Source of the DNA: Cannabis sativa
Lineage: Eukaryota; Streptophyta; Magnoliopsida; Rosales; Cannabaceae
DNA length: 64,000 bases
Direction: 5' to 3'
NCBI RefSeq assembly: GCF_029168945.1
Contig: NC_083605.1
Span: forward strand, 2,611,280-2,675,279
Each line of letters starts with the position of its first letter. Positions within the stretch are counted from its first letter, which is position 1. The translations under genes were made by a program, and so were the position numbers. Positions 32,663-53,100 of the stretch are shown here, piece by piece. The notes below the pieces were generated by a model. The model was given only the letters and a program-made list of their open reading frames with translations. It had not been told where the DNA came from and did not search any database.

Positions 32663-35600
32663 CTATGTTGGATTCCTATCCACATTACTATTTAACAATG
32701 CTGCTGTTGCCCCGTTGTTCCCAGCTATCTTCGATGATGATGATGACGATGATGTTGAGGGCGGTCTATTTATCTTCTCGAGTAACCTACTAAAAACTAA
32801 CTTCACAGGTATGCAAGCTACTGTTGTCGGCCCAGATGATGTTGTCTCTGGTTGTTTCATCACCCCGTCATCTTTTTGGTTACCACTGCCACTGATATCG
32901 TGTGTTAGTTTGTTACTGAAGTTATGTATGGATGATAGTGTCCTTGTTTTCTGGCTTGATAGTGAGGCTGTTTTCTTTGGCATCCTTTTGTGTTTTCTTT
33001 CGTATGGTGAGGCTGAGTTTTGATGAGGGTTCTTCCTTATGAGGTTGGGTTTATGACTGAAATTCCCTTTCTTGTTGAATGGTGGCGGTTTATTTTCTCG
33101 ATCTAAGAAAGGAAAATCATAAGCAGTTTCATCACCATCGAGTGTTGATGATAAATGAGGACGTGGTACACGGACCTTAGCTGTCCTCCTCGCGGTTCTC
33201 CATGCTTGAGGAAGAGCTGTATTGCCGTCATGTTCCATTGGCTCGTTGCCATAGTCATCTATTGTTGGAATGAGATTACTAGACGAACCCTCTTCTAATG
33301 TTTCGATTTGGATCGGGTGCCCTATAATTGCCTTCCCATTTAGCTTACTCATAAGAGAAACTATAGGAACAGGCTCTTTCTGATACCTTGCTTGGACTTT
33401 TACATCAATGTCTATCAAAATCGATCCTGATCTCCCACCAAACTGATGACGGCCATCGAAAAGTGGGTCAAATTGTTCTCTTTTAATATTCCTATATCCT
33501 TTTGAAGAAGGCCGTTCATCCCAATTCCAATCATCCCAGTCAGTTATATTATGACCACCAATATTTCGACGTCTGGATGCAGCTCTTGGTGAAGAGTATC
33601 CGTTGTCCTGTCCAAACATTTCTGCCCTATAATCCTAATAAGTCATTTCAGCCTTGTCAGAATTATCATCAAGAACAGTATAAATACAAAAACTAGAACT
33701 CCCACTTGAGAAACAAAAACCCTTACCTTATCTTCATGATAAGCTCCGTATATATACCCTTTCTCATCAGTAGCATCCATTGACCTCTTTGTAAGATTCC
33801 GAATATTCCTCTTCCCTTTTAATTTCCATTTGGATACTGATTCATTGGCAGATGTAGGATACCGAGCATAAAAGTGAGAGGCATCACCAGAAAGCATCAT
33901 ATCATCCGGTTCATCGCATCCCATGCGTCCATGTTCTTGTGCTTCGTATCTTCCCAAAGAGCTCACATTTTGTTCCATAGGTACAGCAGCATCTAAACAA
34001 GTATCAGAAGGTTGGTGAGAGAGAATATTAAACCAAGAACATGCAACAAGCTATAAATCACAACATAGCACCAAAAAGAAACAAAATATATTTACACATT
34101 GGTAATAATATAGAGACCATCAGATTATTTCCACAAAACAAATTGATCATAGATTTGCTCAGATCAAAAGTAAGAATATGACCTACCCCTACGCTTCCTC
34201 CTACTAACAAATATGACAATCTAATCTACATTTTTGAACATAATTCCAACCAATTTCAGTACTAATCATTCCAGTAACATTTTATCGATGAAGTCATGCA
34301 CGAACATATCATATCAATGAACTTAATAATACTTATCAACATATAAGTTTCAATGGTCAATATAATACAGAACAGCACAGATGATGAATTGTCAACCTTC
34401 TAAAAACACAAAAAATCAAGCAACTTTAATTATCACTATCAAAGGACAAACAAGTGGATGCAGAAAGAAGAGTAACCTGAAAAAACTGTCATTTCTTCAT
34501 CCACATCACGTTCTGTCTCAGAAGAATCAGACTCTGATTCTGAAGAACCTGTTTCAGACGAACCCGATTCATCTTCCGTAAAACCAGAAATGTTCCCTTC
34601 AGTCAAGGAATTGCGATGTAAGGAAGCTCCAATCTGGGAATCTGACATCTCAACGTCACTTTGTGATATTGCTTTATTTTCCAAGGATTCACTAGAGTCT
34701 GCTGGATAGTACACACATCTACTCCTCTTTGCTCTGAAAACAACTCCCAAATGCTCCCTTCCTGAAATAGAAGTAGAAACATTAGCACTGTCAGGTTGCA
34801 TTGAATCGGGGACTTCTAATTTTGCACTATTCAGCAAAACTTGGACAAGAGGTCGTCGCTTGTCACGTCTCTTGACCAAACATTCATCACTCAACTCCTC
34901 ATGTGACCTTTTCCTTGTGTCTAAAGAATGTTTACCATTCAAGTGATTTGCATCCATTTTATGACTGCCACTAGGAAGAGCTTGAGCACTATGGTCAACA
35001 ATGGGTTTCCGGGAACCATTTAAAGCAGTAGAAGGTGAAAGTTTAGTCTTTATAGGGACAGTCCTGAGCCCAAAGTCCTGCAAGCCCCTCATCCGAGGTG
35101 TAACATCAGAATGATCCTCTTCCCCACTGAGGTGATGATTTCCCTCTTTGGATTTTTGAGAAGACAAAAGACCACCTATAGTCTCATTCTTATGGGACAC
35201 ATCTACTCTCTTAGATAACTGATTTGATTTGGGATTTCCAAGTTTTACACTATCAATTCCAAGACTTTCTGAAGATGTAACTAACCCCTTTTTGACTGCA
35301 CCAGATGGCTTATTGATCGTGCGATCAGAAGCTATACCTAACTTTCCTGGCTTCTTCGACTGCTGCTTTTCAAGTTCAAGTGCATGAAGAATAGCATCTT
35401 CCCGACGCGCATACTTCTCTCTTTTCTTTATAGGCATGCCCTGTGAGGACTCTGCCCTTTCAATACAATCATCAAACTCGCCACACCTAAATGCCTTCAC
35501 ACGTTTCGATTTCTCTAAATTGTACCAATCCCTGAAAAGTATACACAACATAGAATATCTTACAAAAAAAGAATCCCATAAAAACCAAAAAAAAAAAACA

Positions 35601-36604
35601 TTTGAGTCAAGAAAGAGCCATAAATTTATATCTGCCGACTACATGTATTACACATTTCAAAATCCCATTATCAGTTATTCTTTTGTAACGAGGATATATA
35701 CAAAAACCCAATAGCCTTCATTATTTGTTTCTAATCTAGATTGTTTCTAAAATCATATCAATCACTAACTACCCAAGAGGGATAGCTCAAGGTCTGTGGA
35801 TTGAGTCCATCCTCGGTACCTACATAACAATTGCTATGATTTTCTAGTCCTAGTTTCAAAGGAAAGTTGTTCTCATCTTATGAAGAAACTTCATACGAGA
35901 TTTGCCGCAAAAAAACTTCTAATGAAAGGACTTGCTATTTGTTTCAAATCTAGATTATTTCTAAAATCATATATCAATCACTAACTACCCAAGAGGGGTA
36001 GCTCAACAAAGTCTGAGGTTTGAGTTCGTTCTAAGTACCTACATAACAATTGCTATAGATTCTTGTTCCCCAAGTATTCTAGGATTGGCGGGGATCCTAG
36101 TTTCAAAGCAAAGTTACGAGGCTCATCACGAAAAAACTTCTAATAAAATGAAAGGACTTGCAATTTGTTTCTAATCTAGATTGTTTCTAAAATCATATAA
36201 TCAATCAAGAACTACTCCCACTATAGTTCTTCCACCAATTTGGATTCTAATATTGTCAATGTTTTCCAACAAAGAAAATCAATTCTCTACAACTAAACTC
36301 ATTATAACCCAATAATTTGTGTTCTAATATTTTCTAACCAAACAAAACACTCATTACAAAATCATCAAATTTGTTAGGTATCAAAAAACTAAAATCTTAA
36401 CAAAGAGAGAATAGAAACATACACACTGGCATCTTCCCTGCCAAGAAGCTTAACCGGAGTCCCTGAACGAGGCGATGTAAGATGCGAAGCCGAAAGCTCA
36501 TCAGGCCCAACTATCTTCCCAGGCCACCACGAACCATTCCTCCTCCGCACCCAAACGATCGATCCAACACTGAACTCAACAGTACCCGAATCCGTACTCC
36601 CCAT
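32663..36604 (-). CDS. PWWP-domain protein (At1g51745-like), four coding exons
   Basis: Exons on the minus strand: 36423-36604, 34477-35531, 33727-33992 and 32663-33634. Total 2475 bases, 824 residues, all borders GT-AG and in phase. Start set at MGSTDSGTVE (36604) rather than the upstream in-frame Met (36634), because the family begins there. Residues about 10-60 form the PWWP domain: SVGSIVWVRRRNGSWWPGKI and SGTPVKLLGREDASVDWY, then KSKRVKAFRCGEFDDCIE. Such domains read methylated histone H3 and contact DNA, so a nuclear chromatin role is likely. The middle is basic and Ser/Glu-rich with probable nuclear localisation signals (KRRDKRRPL) and an acidic SE-rich block (SGSSETGSSESESDSSE). The last exon holds the conserved DWDDWNWDERPSS and SLMSKLNGKAIIGHP segments. 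It ends with a Ser run. Head-to-head neighbour of the kinase gene at 38211. No catalytic domain is seen. Confidence 0.9.
35715..36215. repeat. Tandem duplication with tRNA-like (SINE-like) segment in PWWP intron 1
   Basis: Two ~213-bp units share gtttctaatctagattgttt-type flanks (about 35727, 35941 and a third flank at 36160). Each contains AAGAGGGRTAGCTCAA followed ~15 bases later by GGATTGAGTCCATCC or GGTTTGAGTTCGTTC. These resemble the A and B boxes of a tRNA-derived polymerase III promoter, so the unit may be a SINE remnant. Confidence 0.5.
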
Positions 36605-37667
36605 AACAACAAAAACAACCAATCTCTCTCTCACTCTCTCTCTCTCTCTCTAAAACCTAAACGAAAACCACCACCGGAAAAGGCAACGACGGCGACTCAA
36701 CCTCCGGCGAAGAACAAGAAGGAACGGAGGATCCGAAAGGGGCCGAGTATGGAGGATCCGATTATACGAATTCGGATTAGGGTTAGGGTTTCCATTCAGA
36801 AAACTTAGAATTGATTTTCCATTGGAGTCTCTCTCTTCTCTTCTTCTTCTTATTTTTTTTTAATTAATTAATTAATTTTTATTTTTATTTATTATTATTA
36901 TTTATGTACCTGATAAAACTGTTTTTTTTCTCCCTTCTTCTTTGTTTCTCTCTCTTAATATTTATTTTTTAAAATAAAAATAATAATAAAAAAAAATATG
37001 TAAGCCCAGAAAAAAGCTTCACTTCATATCTTTGAGTTTGGTTTGAATAGGGTGACGTGGCGTGATATTACTAGTGCTGAGCTGGAACAACGAGTTTGAG
37101 TGAGTTTCAATCTACACAACACATTCTTCTCCACGTGCTATCTTAATGGGCCCTCTGATATTATGGGGCCCAAAAAGAATTTCCTTTTTTAAATAAATTA
37201 AATTTTATGAAAAAAAATGGAATAATTACAAGCAAATGTAAAATAATTATATTTTTAGAAAATATTTTTTTACATTTTTACGGTTTTTTAAAAAATAATA
37301 CGAAAACAACATAAAATTAACAAAAAAATTACATAAAAGTAACATCAAAATAACAACAAAAAAATAACATACAAATAACAAAAAATTAACAACAAATTAA
37401 CAAAATTACAACATAAAAAGACCATATTTTCTGTAAATAAAATCAAAAAATTGTAAAAATATTTAAAATTCCGTAAAATCGTATTTTTGTAATTTTTGTG
37501 TTGTTTTTATGTTTTCATAAAATAATTCCAAAAAAATTCCTTATTTCTAAGCCCAAAACTGTTCGGCCCAGTTAACATCCTTTTCCTTTTCCATTTTCGT
37601 ATATTGAAATTAAACAGGCGGGAAGAAGAAGAACTTTGTTTCATTTTCTTTTCTGCTTCATACACAC

Positions 37668-37669
<2 letters not shown>

Positions 37670-37720
<51 letters not shown>
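37670..37720 (+). repeat. (CT)25-type microsatellite in the kinase gene leader
   Basis: Uninterrupted tc repeat of about 51 bases directly before the leader splice donor at 37726. CT/GA tracts near transcription starts are common in plant promoters. Confidence 0.9.
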
Positions 37721-37722
<2 letters not shown>

Positions 37723-37725
37723 ACT

Positions 37726-38158
37726 GTAAGTCTCTCCTTGAATTCTCTATCTGTATTTTAATGGCGTTGATTTCTGATTCAGATTCATTGTTGTTTACGC
37801 TGTTTCAAGGCATGAAACTATGGTGTTTGTATTTTTAAGTTGTATTGTTCGTCTTTTTTTCCTTTTTAAATGATCTTATTTTCTTACCAAGTCATAAATT
37901 AAGGCCGAGACTGAAATTCGCTTTCGTATGATCAAGTAATTTAGTTGAATATTATTACAGATTTTTTTATTTTTCTTATCTTTCCAAATCGAGGCATATC
38001 TAATTATTTGAAGTAATGAATTAGGGAATTAAGCTCTAAATAAGTAAATATTTAATGTTTGATTAATTTAACAAGTGTTAATTTGCATTTACTTGTTATT
38101 TTTAAGCTTTTGTGTAATTTAATTTCTGAATTGGCAATGCTTTTGTTTTCAATTGCAG
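37726..38158 (+). other. Intron in the 5' untranslated leader of the TIO-like gene
   Basis: Donor CGACT|gtaagt at 37726, acceptor ttgcag ending at 38158, then a 52-base leader to the ATG at 38211. Inferred from splice signals and the leader-like CT repeat upstream. Confidence 0.6.
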
Positions 38159-38210
38159 GTGGATTTTAATGTGATTGTAGTATTAAAACTGGGTTTGAAT
38201 TTGGTAAACG

Positions 38211-45747
<7,537 letters not shown>

Positions 45748-48281
45748 TAGTTAAAAGTAAAATTTCATCATGTGATTTTATTCTTTCTTACACACATCAT
45801 CAGCAACTGCCGTTGTTGCTAGAAGTTAGGCCTAAAAGTAGTCTTTTTTTCAATTTAGTGCATAAGATTCTCATCATCATATAAGTTTCTCAACCCCCTT
45901 TTCTTTTTTTCTTTCTCTCTTAAAAATCTAGTCTTGTCTTGTCTTGTCTTGTCTACTTTTTTCTTTGGATGCCTAAAACCTACGTAATTGACTATCACAT
46001 TCACAACACTGTGACTCGTTTGGTCAATCTCTTAAATGGCCTAGTAAAATTAAAATCTCCCATGTGCAATCTTGATTCTTTAGTGCCATTTCTAGGGTCT
46101 AAAATCCTATTTTTTTAATTTATTATTTGTTGGTTTCGACAGACTGCAATCCCAACCAAAAATTTTATGGTATTGAATCATGTGTCCCAAAAAAAATAAA
46201 AAATTGTTTATTGGCTCAATAAGTAAAAAGTTATTTAGTCTTCCTAGTAAGTCAGAAAATAGGACCGTTATAACAACCTACTGAGTTAGATTAGACAATC
46301 CTCACACTCACAATTACCATGTGCATTATTTTTCTTTAAATTATTTGGATAATGGAATGGTATAAAATAAAGTTATAATATTTTGGTGTAACGGTATTTA
46401 TATAGGTGTAGAGTTGTAATCATTATTCATATTCATATATACAAATATTACAATGTTTTTAAAACCAAACCAAATAATAAATTATAATTACACCAAACCA
46501 AACACAACATAAATTCGTTATTGAAATGTTAAAATGTATTTTTGTGAAATGTAATATCAGTATTGATACAATTTAATATTGAGTCTTAAATATTTTATTT
46601 TTTTAAAAAGGGAGTTATCTAATAGTGGTTTTAGACACTTTAGTATCTTATAGCAATGATGTTATTGAATTCTTATGGTGTTGTTGGAACAATGGAAGGT
46701 ACTTGTAATAGGTAAATTTCCCACTATAAATTCAATAATTGCACTTCTGACTTGACAATGAAAATTTTACCCTATTGGACTGGCCAATGTACTGCTCTGC
46801 TGCTTGTACATTATGTACTATTATCACCTATCGGCATTCAAAGTTGGGCCATCACTTAGTTTTTCTGAGTTTTCACAATTATTTGTGAAAATGCCAATTT
46901 TGTGTACCAGACTTTGTCATCTCTTAAATCCTCTTTAGTTATTTTCAAGAGTGATTGTCTACTTTTTTTACTATTAAAAAGTAAGAAAAATTAATGTTTG
47001 AAAAGTGAAACTCAACTCAGTGCCAAAAACTTATAGTGAAAATAGTGGGGCCACACTGGAAGAATCAAGAAAGAAGCCAAACCACTTGGGGCACTTTTGG
47101 GCTTTTGGGGAAGAGCATGAAATTAAAAGACTCATTTGAATGAAAAAATTGAATGAAAAATTGTGATGATTGAAATGTGTGAATCAGCTTTCAATTTTAA
47201 TGCACCATGTGTCTAATTCTGTCCAAGGATAAATAATTTAGTGGTATTATATCTGGTACTAATATTAAACATGCCTATTTAGTACGATGAATTCAAAGTA
47301 ATTTGATTATTTAGAATAGTAAAATAAAAAATATTTAGTTAAATTATTGTTAATTGAATTATATTATTTAATTGAACACGATAAATTATTGTGAAAAAAT
47401 TTATAAGTTATTAAATATATTAAATCCATTGTATTAAGACAAAAAGTAATGTTTAGAACCATAATTGTAAATACGTGCGTATTGGGTCAATCTGGCCCAT
47501 ATTTTAAAATAGAGTGCAATAATATGGGTTGTGTCGTGCAGACTCATAAAAGAAATATAGTTTGTGTCGTGCCAACTTTTTAAAGGGTGAGCATGGCACG
47601 ACTTGTGTTTCATAAATAGATCAGTTTGTTTTTCTATACCGGTTTGAATTGAGATGAGTTAAGAAATATTTTTTTTTTTTATCTATTAATCAAAAATATC
47701 TTTATATTATATTTTATTAAAAGGGGCTTTTTTCATTTTTACACTTTAAACCAGTTTTTTTTTTTGTATTTTTACGGAATTCTACATAGAAATCCCTATT
47801 GCAACTAGCGCTGCAACCTAAATTGCAACAGAAAATCGTACAAAAACCCCTATTGCAACTAACGCTGCAATCACTTTAGAAACCCAAATCGTAAATTTGA
47901 AAAAAAAAAAAAAAAAGTTTAAAAAAAATAGTATATGGGATAACTGTGAGTAAGTTGTTTAATATACTCTCACTCTATTTAAGTTTAGCACATAATTTAC
48001 ATTAACTTAAGGGGTATAATTGGGATATCATCTATAAAAGTGAATATATCTTAAAGAATATACAAATAAAGATAAAAATTGAAATAAATAAAATAAAAAA
48101 GGTATATAATCTATTTTTTTTTTCCACTTTTTATTATTGTTTTACAATTATTGAGTTGATCACTAAATTATATGTATTTTTTATAATTTTAATTATTTTT
48201 ATGTTATTTTGAAATAATATTTTATACATAATTACATATAAAATTAATTAGAATTTGTATATTTATTAATAAATACGTAAT

Positions 48282-48337
<56 letters not shown>

Positions 48338-49070
48338 ATTTTTTAATGTATTTTATTTATTATTATTATCAAATTATAGAAATTTTTAACGTGTCGAGTC
48401 GTACCAATTTACAACACTGTCTCAAATTATGTTTAAGCTTATATTTTTTTTTCTATAATATCATGCTTGTAATTTTTGAATTTGTGTAGTCTCAAAAAAT
48501 TTAATCCGTATATACAAAACTATTTGGAACCACTCTTTTAAAAGGGAGATTATCTATAAGATTATCATCTTATAGATAACCTTATTTCAACAATAATAAT
48601 TTTCCTAAACTTAAAAAACATATACTAAACTTAGCATTAATTTTTACCTTTTCAAAAATGAAAAAAGCACTTAGCTTTTTCAGCCATAAAATCAAATCAA
48701 ATCAAATATCCACTATTTTAACAAGAAAAAAAAATAACCCAATGTTCCCCAAATAGACATATAGGCATGCATAACCACAATCCATAGCCCTAGAGCAGTA
48801 GTAGTAGTACTACTACTAATACCACTAATATTAGAAGTAGTACAATACATAATTACATCGTTCTATTTCGATGAAAATAATAGTGAATAATTTATCCAAT
48901 TAGAAAGTGACACCTGTACAAACTACAAAGCTCCCTACCACTGCAAAGTGTTAACCGTAGAGGAATCTCGTGCAGTTAATAGATTGGTCCAAACTTTCAC
49001 CCTCTCATACGTGTCCACTCCTCACATACTGTTTTTCTGTTATTATTATTATTATTATTATTATTTTAAT
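45748..49070. other. Intergenic AT-rich DNA, no gene recognised
   Basis: Starts with the 3' untranslated flank of the TIO-like gene (with a cttgt repeat at about 45931-45953). The rest is AT-rich with small duplications, for example the words gcaactaacgctgcaa near 47800-47870, and a TTA microsatellite. I see no coding segment with domain content. Confidence 0.6.
48283..48337. repeat. (TTA)n microsatellite
   Basis: About 18 consecutive tta units; it creates a spurious poly-Tyr frame. A shorter copy of the same unit occurs at about 49039-49064. Confidence 0.92.
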
Positions 49071-49074
49071 TTAA

Positions 49075-49252
49075 AGACTAATTTGTAATGTGAATACATA
49101 AATTTAACTATTGGATTGCTAATTAATTAGTAATTTTTACAGTAATAATATTTAAGTTATATTTTTAAAACTTTCATGAGTACTTAACCGTTAAGTGTCA
49201 AATTATTATTTACATGTTATTTTTTATTAGTATATTTAAATTAATTTAACTA
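49075..49252. mobile_element. Degraded MITE copy next to an intact one
   Basis: Carries the family's internal text (atatttaagttatattttta, acttaaccgttaagtgtcaa, attttttattagtatattta). It stops where the intact copy begins, suggesting that the younger copy inserted into the older one. Confidence 0.6.
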
Positions 49253-49262
49253 ATATTTTAAA

Positions 49263-49594
49263 GAGTAATTTACTGTGTAAATACTTAAGTTTAATTTTTG
49301 GTTGTAGATAAATATATAAATAATTTTTTAAGTAATAATATCTAAGTTATATTTCTAAAATTTTTATAAATACTTAGTTGTTAATTATCAAGTTATTATC
49401 CACGTCTTATTTTTTATTAGTATATTTAAATTAATTTTGAAATAAAAATAAAAATATAATGACATGGACTAATTAAAAATTGACACATGATAATTTATCT
49501 AACATTTAACAGTTAAGTACTTATAAAATTCTAAAATAATAATTTAAATACTTATTTATCCAAAATTAAACTTAATATTTATACCTAAATTACT
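49263..49594. mobile_element. Mutator-like MITE with 10-bp target duplication
   Basis: Left end GAGTAATTTACTGTGTAAAT and right end ATTTATACCTAAATTACT form an imperfect terminal inverted repeat of over 30 bases. It is flanked on both sides by atattttaaa (49253-49262 and 49595-49604). A 9-11 bp duplication with long terminal repeats fits Mutator-like elements. 332 bp, non-coding. Confidence 0.82.
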
Positions 49595-49604
49595 ATATTT
49601 TAAA

Positions 49605-51919
49605 TTCCAAATAAAATATAAACAAAAAATACATGGGCTTTACAAAATCAACAAGTTTTTTTACTTGCTTTGAAGAACTTCAAGAAGGCCATCATGATAA
49701 TCATCTATCTTTCCTTATTACTTTCTTTTGTTTTTAATTTATTCTATTATTTATAAATTTCTCTTTGCATGTCAATCTATTCTTTTTCTTTCCCCTTTTC
49801 TTCCTTTTCTCTTCCCAAGAAACAAAAGTAGCTACTTTTAAATTTTTATTTTTATTTTATTTTTTAATTTATTTACATGAGAGCAAAGGAAGCAACTTTG
49901 TGTAGATTCCTCATTGGTGAATTTAACTTTACCTTTTTTAATATATATTTTTTATTTTTGGAAATATTCTAATTCTTTTCCCACCTTAAGTCCACTACTT
50001 TAATATTAAATTCCAACCCCCCTTTTTTCAATGAAATATGATAATTTATTAACCCCTAATTTAGTATTTACAATTTACTAATATAATATATAAAACTCAT
50101 TTAAATATCACTATCATTTAAACAAAAAAAAAAGTTGTGATATAACTCTTATATAGTCTAATTAATGTTTATATTGAACACCACACTACAAGGACTCTAC
50201 AAAATAATTTAATGTTTGGATTAGTATTTAATATCTAATAACAATTACAATTTATATAAAAAAAAATATAATTATTTATATTAGTGGTGACCAATTTACC
50301 AAAAATACCATCAATGAACTTTAAAATGATTCTTTCTAACTAAAGTGGTCCCATAATAATAAATTATCATTTTTTATATTTTTGAAGGGATAATATTATC
50401 AGATATTTGAAAATTTAAAAAATAAATAAGTGAGTTTTATGTTTTTGTGTGTGTGTGTCAGAAAAGTACATTAACATATCATAATAAGTGAAGTGATAAG
50501 TTTTTGTGCTTATCAAAGTGTTTTTTAAAGAGACAGCTATAGCGCACTAACCTAAGACAATGACCTGTTTGATTTTTTTAATGGATAATCTTTTTTTGTG
50601 TGAGTAATTAAAATTCCTAGAATAACTAAAATCACTTTTATAATTATTTTTTAAAATTATTTATTTCTAAATTAAGAAAAGTACTACTTCTACTGTGGGC
50701 TTTGGTTGGTGGGTCCTACTTATTTATTTGTTTTAATTAATTTAAATTATTTAGAGAAAAATATCTGTAGTTCTGTACGAGGTAGGATGACGTGGTCACT
50801 TGGGGATCGAACTTTATTTGATAAGACAATTTTACCCTTTGGAAAAAAAATTGAAATTAAAATAAAATTGTGTTTTTGATGAAAGTTTGTGTGTTTTTGA
50901 TTGATAGATGATGATGATGATGACACCGAAAGCAACATGTCAACAATTTTGATGAGGAAAAAATATATATATTTTTTATCTCTTTTTCCGACATAACTTT
51001 AAAATAAATTTTTTAAATAATTTTAAAAAATGTTGGTGTGAGATGGTGTGTTCTTATTCAAATAAAAAAATAAGAGAAATACTAAAAAGTGCCTAGCACT
51101 ACTCTAAAAATCTAAAGGAACTTGTATCTGGGTAGGGATGGATGTAAACTCGTAAGCTACCGAGTGTAACGATAATCGTCTAGGTCTTATTGTGAAATAA
51201 GAAAGTTCCCCTGCCACAACAGATAGGTTGGTTCCTCTGTCGTCGTTAAGGAGCTCTTAGTGAGGAGACCTTAAGTTGCTAAAATAAACGCGATGGGAGG
51301 ATCGAACTGTAAAGTATAATTTTGAAAAAAGATTATTGTCAACATGTAGAGACATTTATTTGGCCCTTCCTTTTTCTCGAACTTCGTGAAGAACTCCATT
51401 CTATCTCGCCCTTGTTGTGAACAAAAAAAGTGGGGTTGTGCCCTAGTTGTACACTCCCTTCCTAACATCTCTTATTAATTTTGAACTTTGTTCACGGAGG
51501 AACTAAATTTTTGACGAGCCAACCCTTTTTTATGTGCTTTCCCCTGAAAGGAAATGAGTTGCTCCTTTTGGCTCTATTATATCACTATTGTCTATGGGTG
51601 TGATTAGATATTGCGTCTTACATAATTTAATTTAATAAGTCTTATAGAATTTTGTTAACAATTTACAAGATTTTACCTCTAAGTGACGTTGGGCACTACT
51701 GATATCTCGTAACAATGCTCAATAAAAATATATATATCATTAATAATCGTCAATAAATTAGATATTTCAAAACTAATAAGTAATAGTACTGTATATAAAA
51801 ATGTGTGTTAAACCTTATAATTAATGATTAAAGGACAAAAATAAAAATAAAAAATAGCACTAACAAATTTGACATAAATTTTAGCATATGTAAAATTGTT
51901 ATAATTTTTAGCATGTGTC
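49605..51919. other. Intergenic AT-rich DNA, no gene recognised
   Basis: AT-rich sequence with homopolymer runs, one GT repeat (about 50446-50458) and a GATGAT run (50908-50922). The stretch 51110-51470 has a more balanced composition and a clipped, retroelement-like feel (gtcgtcgttaaggagctctt) but no domain. Confidence 0.5.
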
Positions 51920-52176
51920 AAATTTAGTAGGGCTGAATATTTGGGTTGGATTTGACTCAGCCAGTCAACCCATCCAAACTCGATCGGTGAAACCTGTTAT
52001 TAAAGAAAACATATATAGATCGGACGGGTTAGGTTGAACCTGTAACTAGTAAATGGGTGGCTATGGGTTAGTGTTTTTAAACACCCACAGGTCGAGTTGA
52101 ACCCGCACCCACCCGTAAACTTTAAGATAATATATATTATTATATTATTTTATTTTTAAAAAGTAAAAAACACTTT

Positions 52177-52921
52177 TGTTGACCGAGGTTTTCGGCAACC
52201 AATATAATAATAATATTTAAGAAAGCTATAAGGAATTAATGAGAGAGATTTTTACGTGGTTGGGGCATTAATGAGCCTTAGTCCACGAGTCTGTGTATTT
52301 ATGAGTGTATTTATTACAGAGAATGTATTTGGTGGTTTTCCTCTCTAGTTTTTATGAAACCCAGAATTCTTGACCCATGCCTTAATGAGTTTGGGGGGTA
52401 TTTATAGTGTTTTTGTGGGGTGATCCCTAGAATTGAGGTACATGTCTTTCTGTAATTTTCAGTAAAGGCACACATTCCTAATGGATACATCATAGGAAAT
52501 GCATGGTTTAATCCCTAGGCTTTTTAGGGGTTTAATGGACGTAATCCTTTATCCGTTCTTGATTGATGTGATTTCTCATAAAGTAGTTGTCACTAGGCTT
52601 ACTAATCATAGTGTAGTAGCTGCAGAAAGGGAGTTACGCCGTCAGACTTTAAGACATATGGCAGTTTCAATACGCCTCCTCCCATGCGGCATTAAATGCG
52701 AGATGACTGTTCAGATAGGATCTGACACCTCCCGGAGATGCTTTGTTGTAGCTTTGCTCTCCGGGAGTATGTGAAACTCAGATGCCTTCTCCGGGAGGCA
52801 TGTTAGATGCTGATCCCCTTGACTAAAGAGACTTAGCTGAATTATCCCAACGTCAAACCCCTTCAGTCTACGTGTCTCAATCCGGTTAATCCACGTATTT
52901 TGGACAAAATCAGGGGCAACA
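52177..52921 (+). mobile_element. Solo LTR with 5-bp target duplication
   Basis: 745 bp beginning TGTTGACCGAGG and ending CAGGGGCAACA, flanked by ACTTT on both sides (52172-52176 and 52922-52926). A TATA-like box (ggtatttatagtg) lies at about 52398. No internal retrotransposon region remains, so LTR-LTR recombination removed it. Contained in the hAT-like element. Confidence 0.88.
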
Positions 52922-53062
52922 ACTTTAAATGTAAAAAGAGAAACCTAGATTTATTATTGGTCACTCATCTCTTACTTCACTTTTTATTTCGAACGACACA
53001 GCCCCGAGCCCCCCTCACATCTCACACTCTCTCGCCTCCTTCTATCGATTACGAACGAACGA

Positions 53063-53100
53063 CACATCCCTCCCTCCCTCCCTCTCTCTCCCTCCTTCCC
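53063..53100. repeat. (CCCT)n-rich pyrimidine tract
   Basis: ccctccctccctccctctct-type repetition inside the hAT-like element; it generates a spurious Ser/Pro-rich frame at 52900-53313. Confidence 0.8.

Larger units (their letters stand above)
36605..38210. promoter_or_regulatory. Shared upstream region of the divergent PWWP and TIO-like genes
   Basis: About 1.6 kb between the two start codons. It holds a CT/GA-rich leader on the PWWP side (36630-36650), an AT-rich middle with aacaaaaaataac-type repeats (37240-37520), a long CT repeat (37670-37720) and a leader intron on the kinase side. Confidence 0.55.

Noticed and set aside
32553..33023. Plus-strand 156-codon frame
   Set aside because: Antisense of the last PWWP exon, which is supported by splice phase and conserved motifs.
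35771..35830. A tRNA gene
   Set aside because: A- and B-box-like words are present but no cloverleaf with a paired acceptor stem or anticodon arm can be drawn.
48280..48489. Poly-Tyr open frame
   Set aside because: Caused by the TTA microsatellite.
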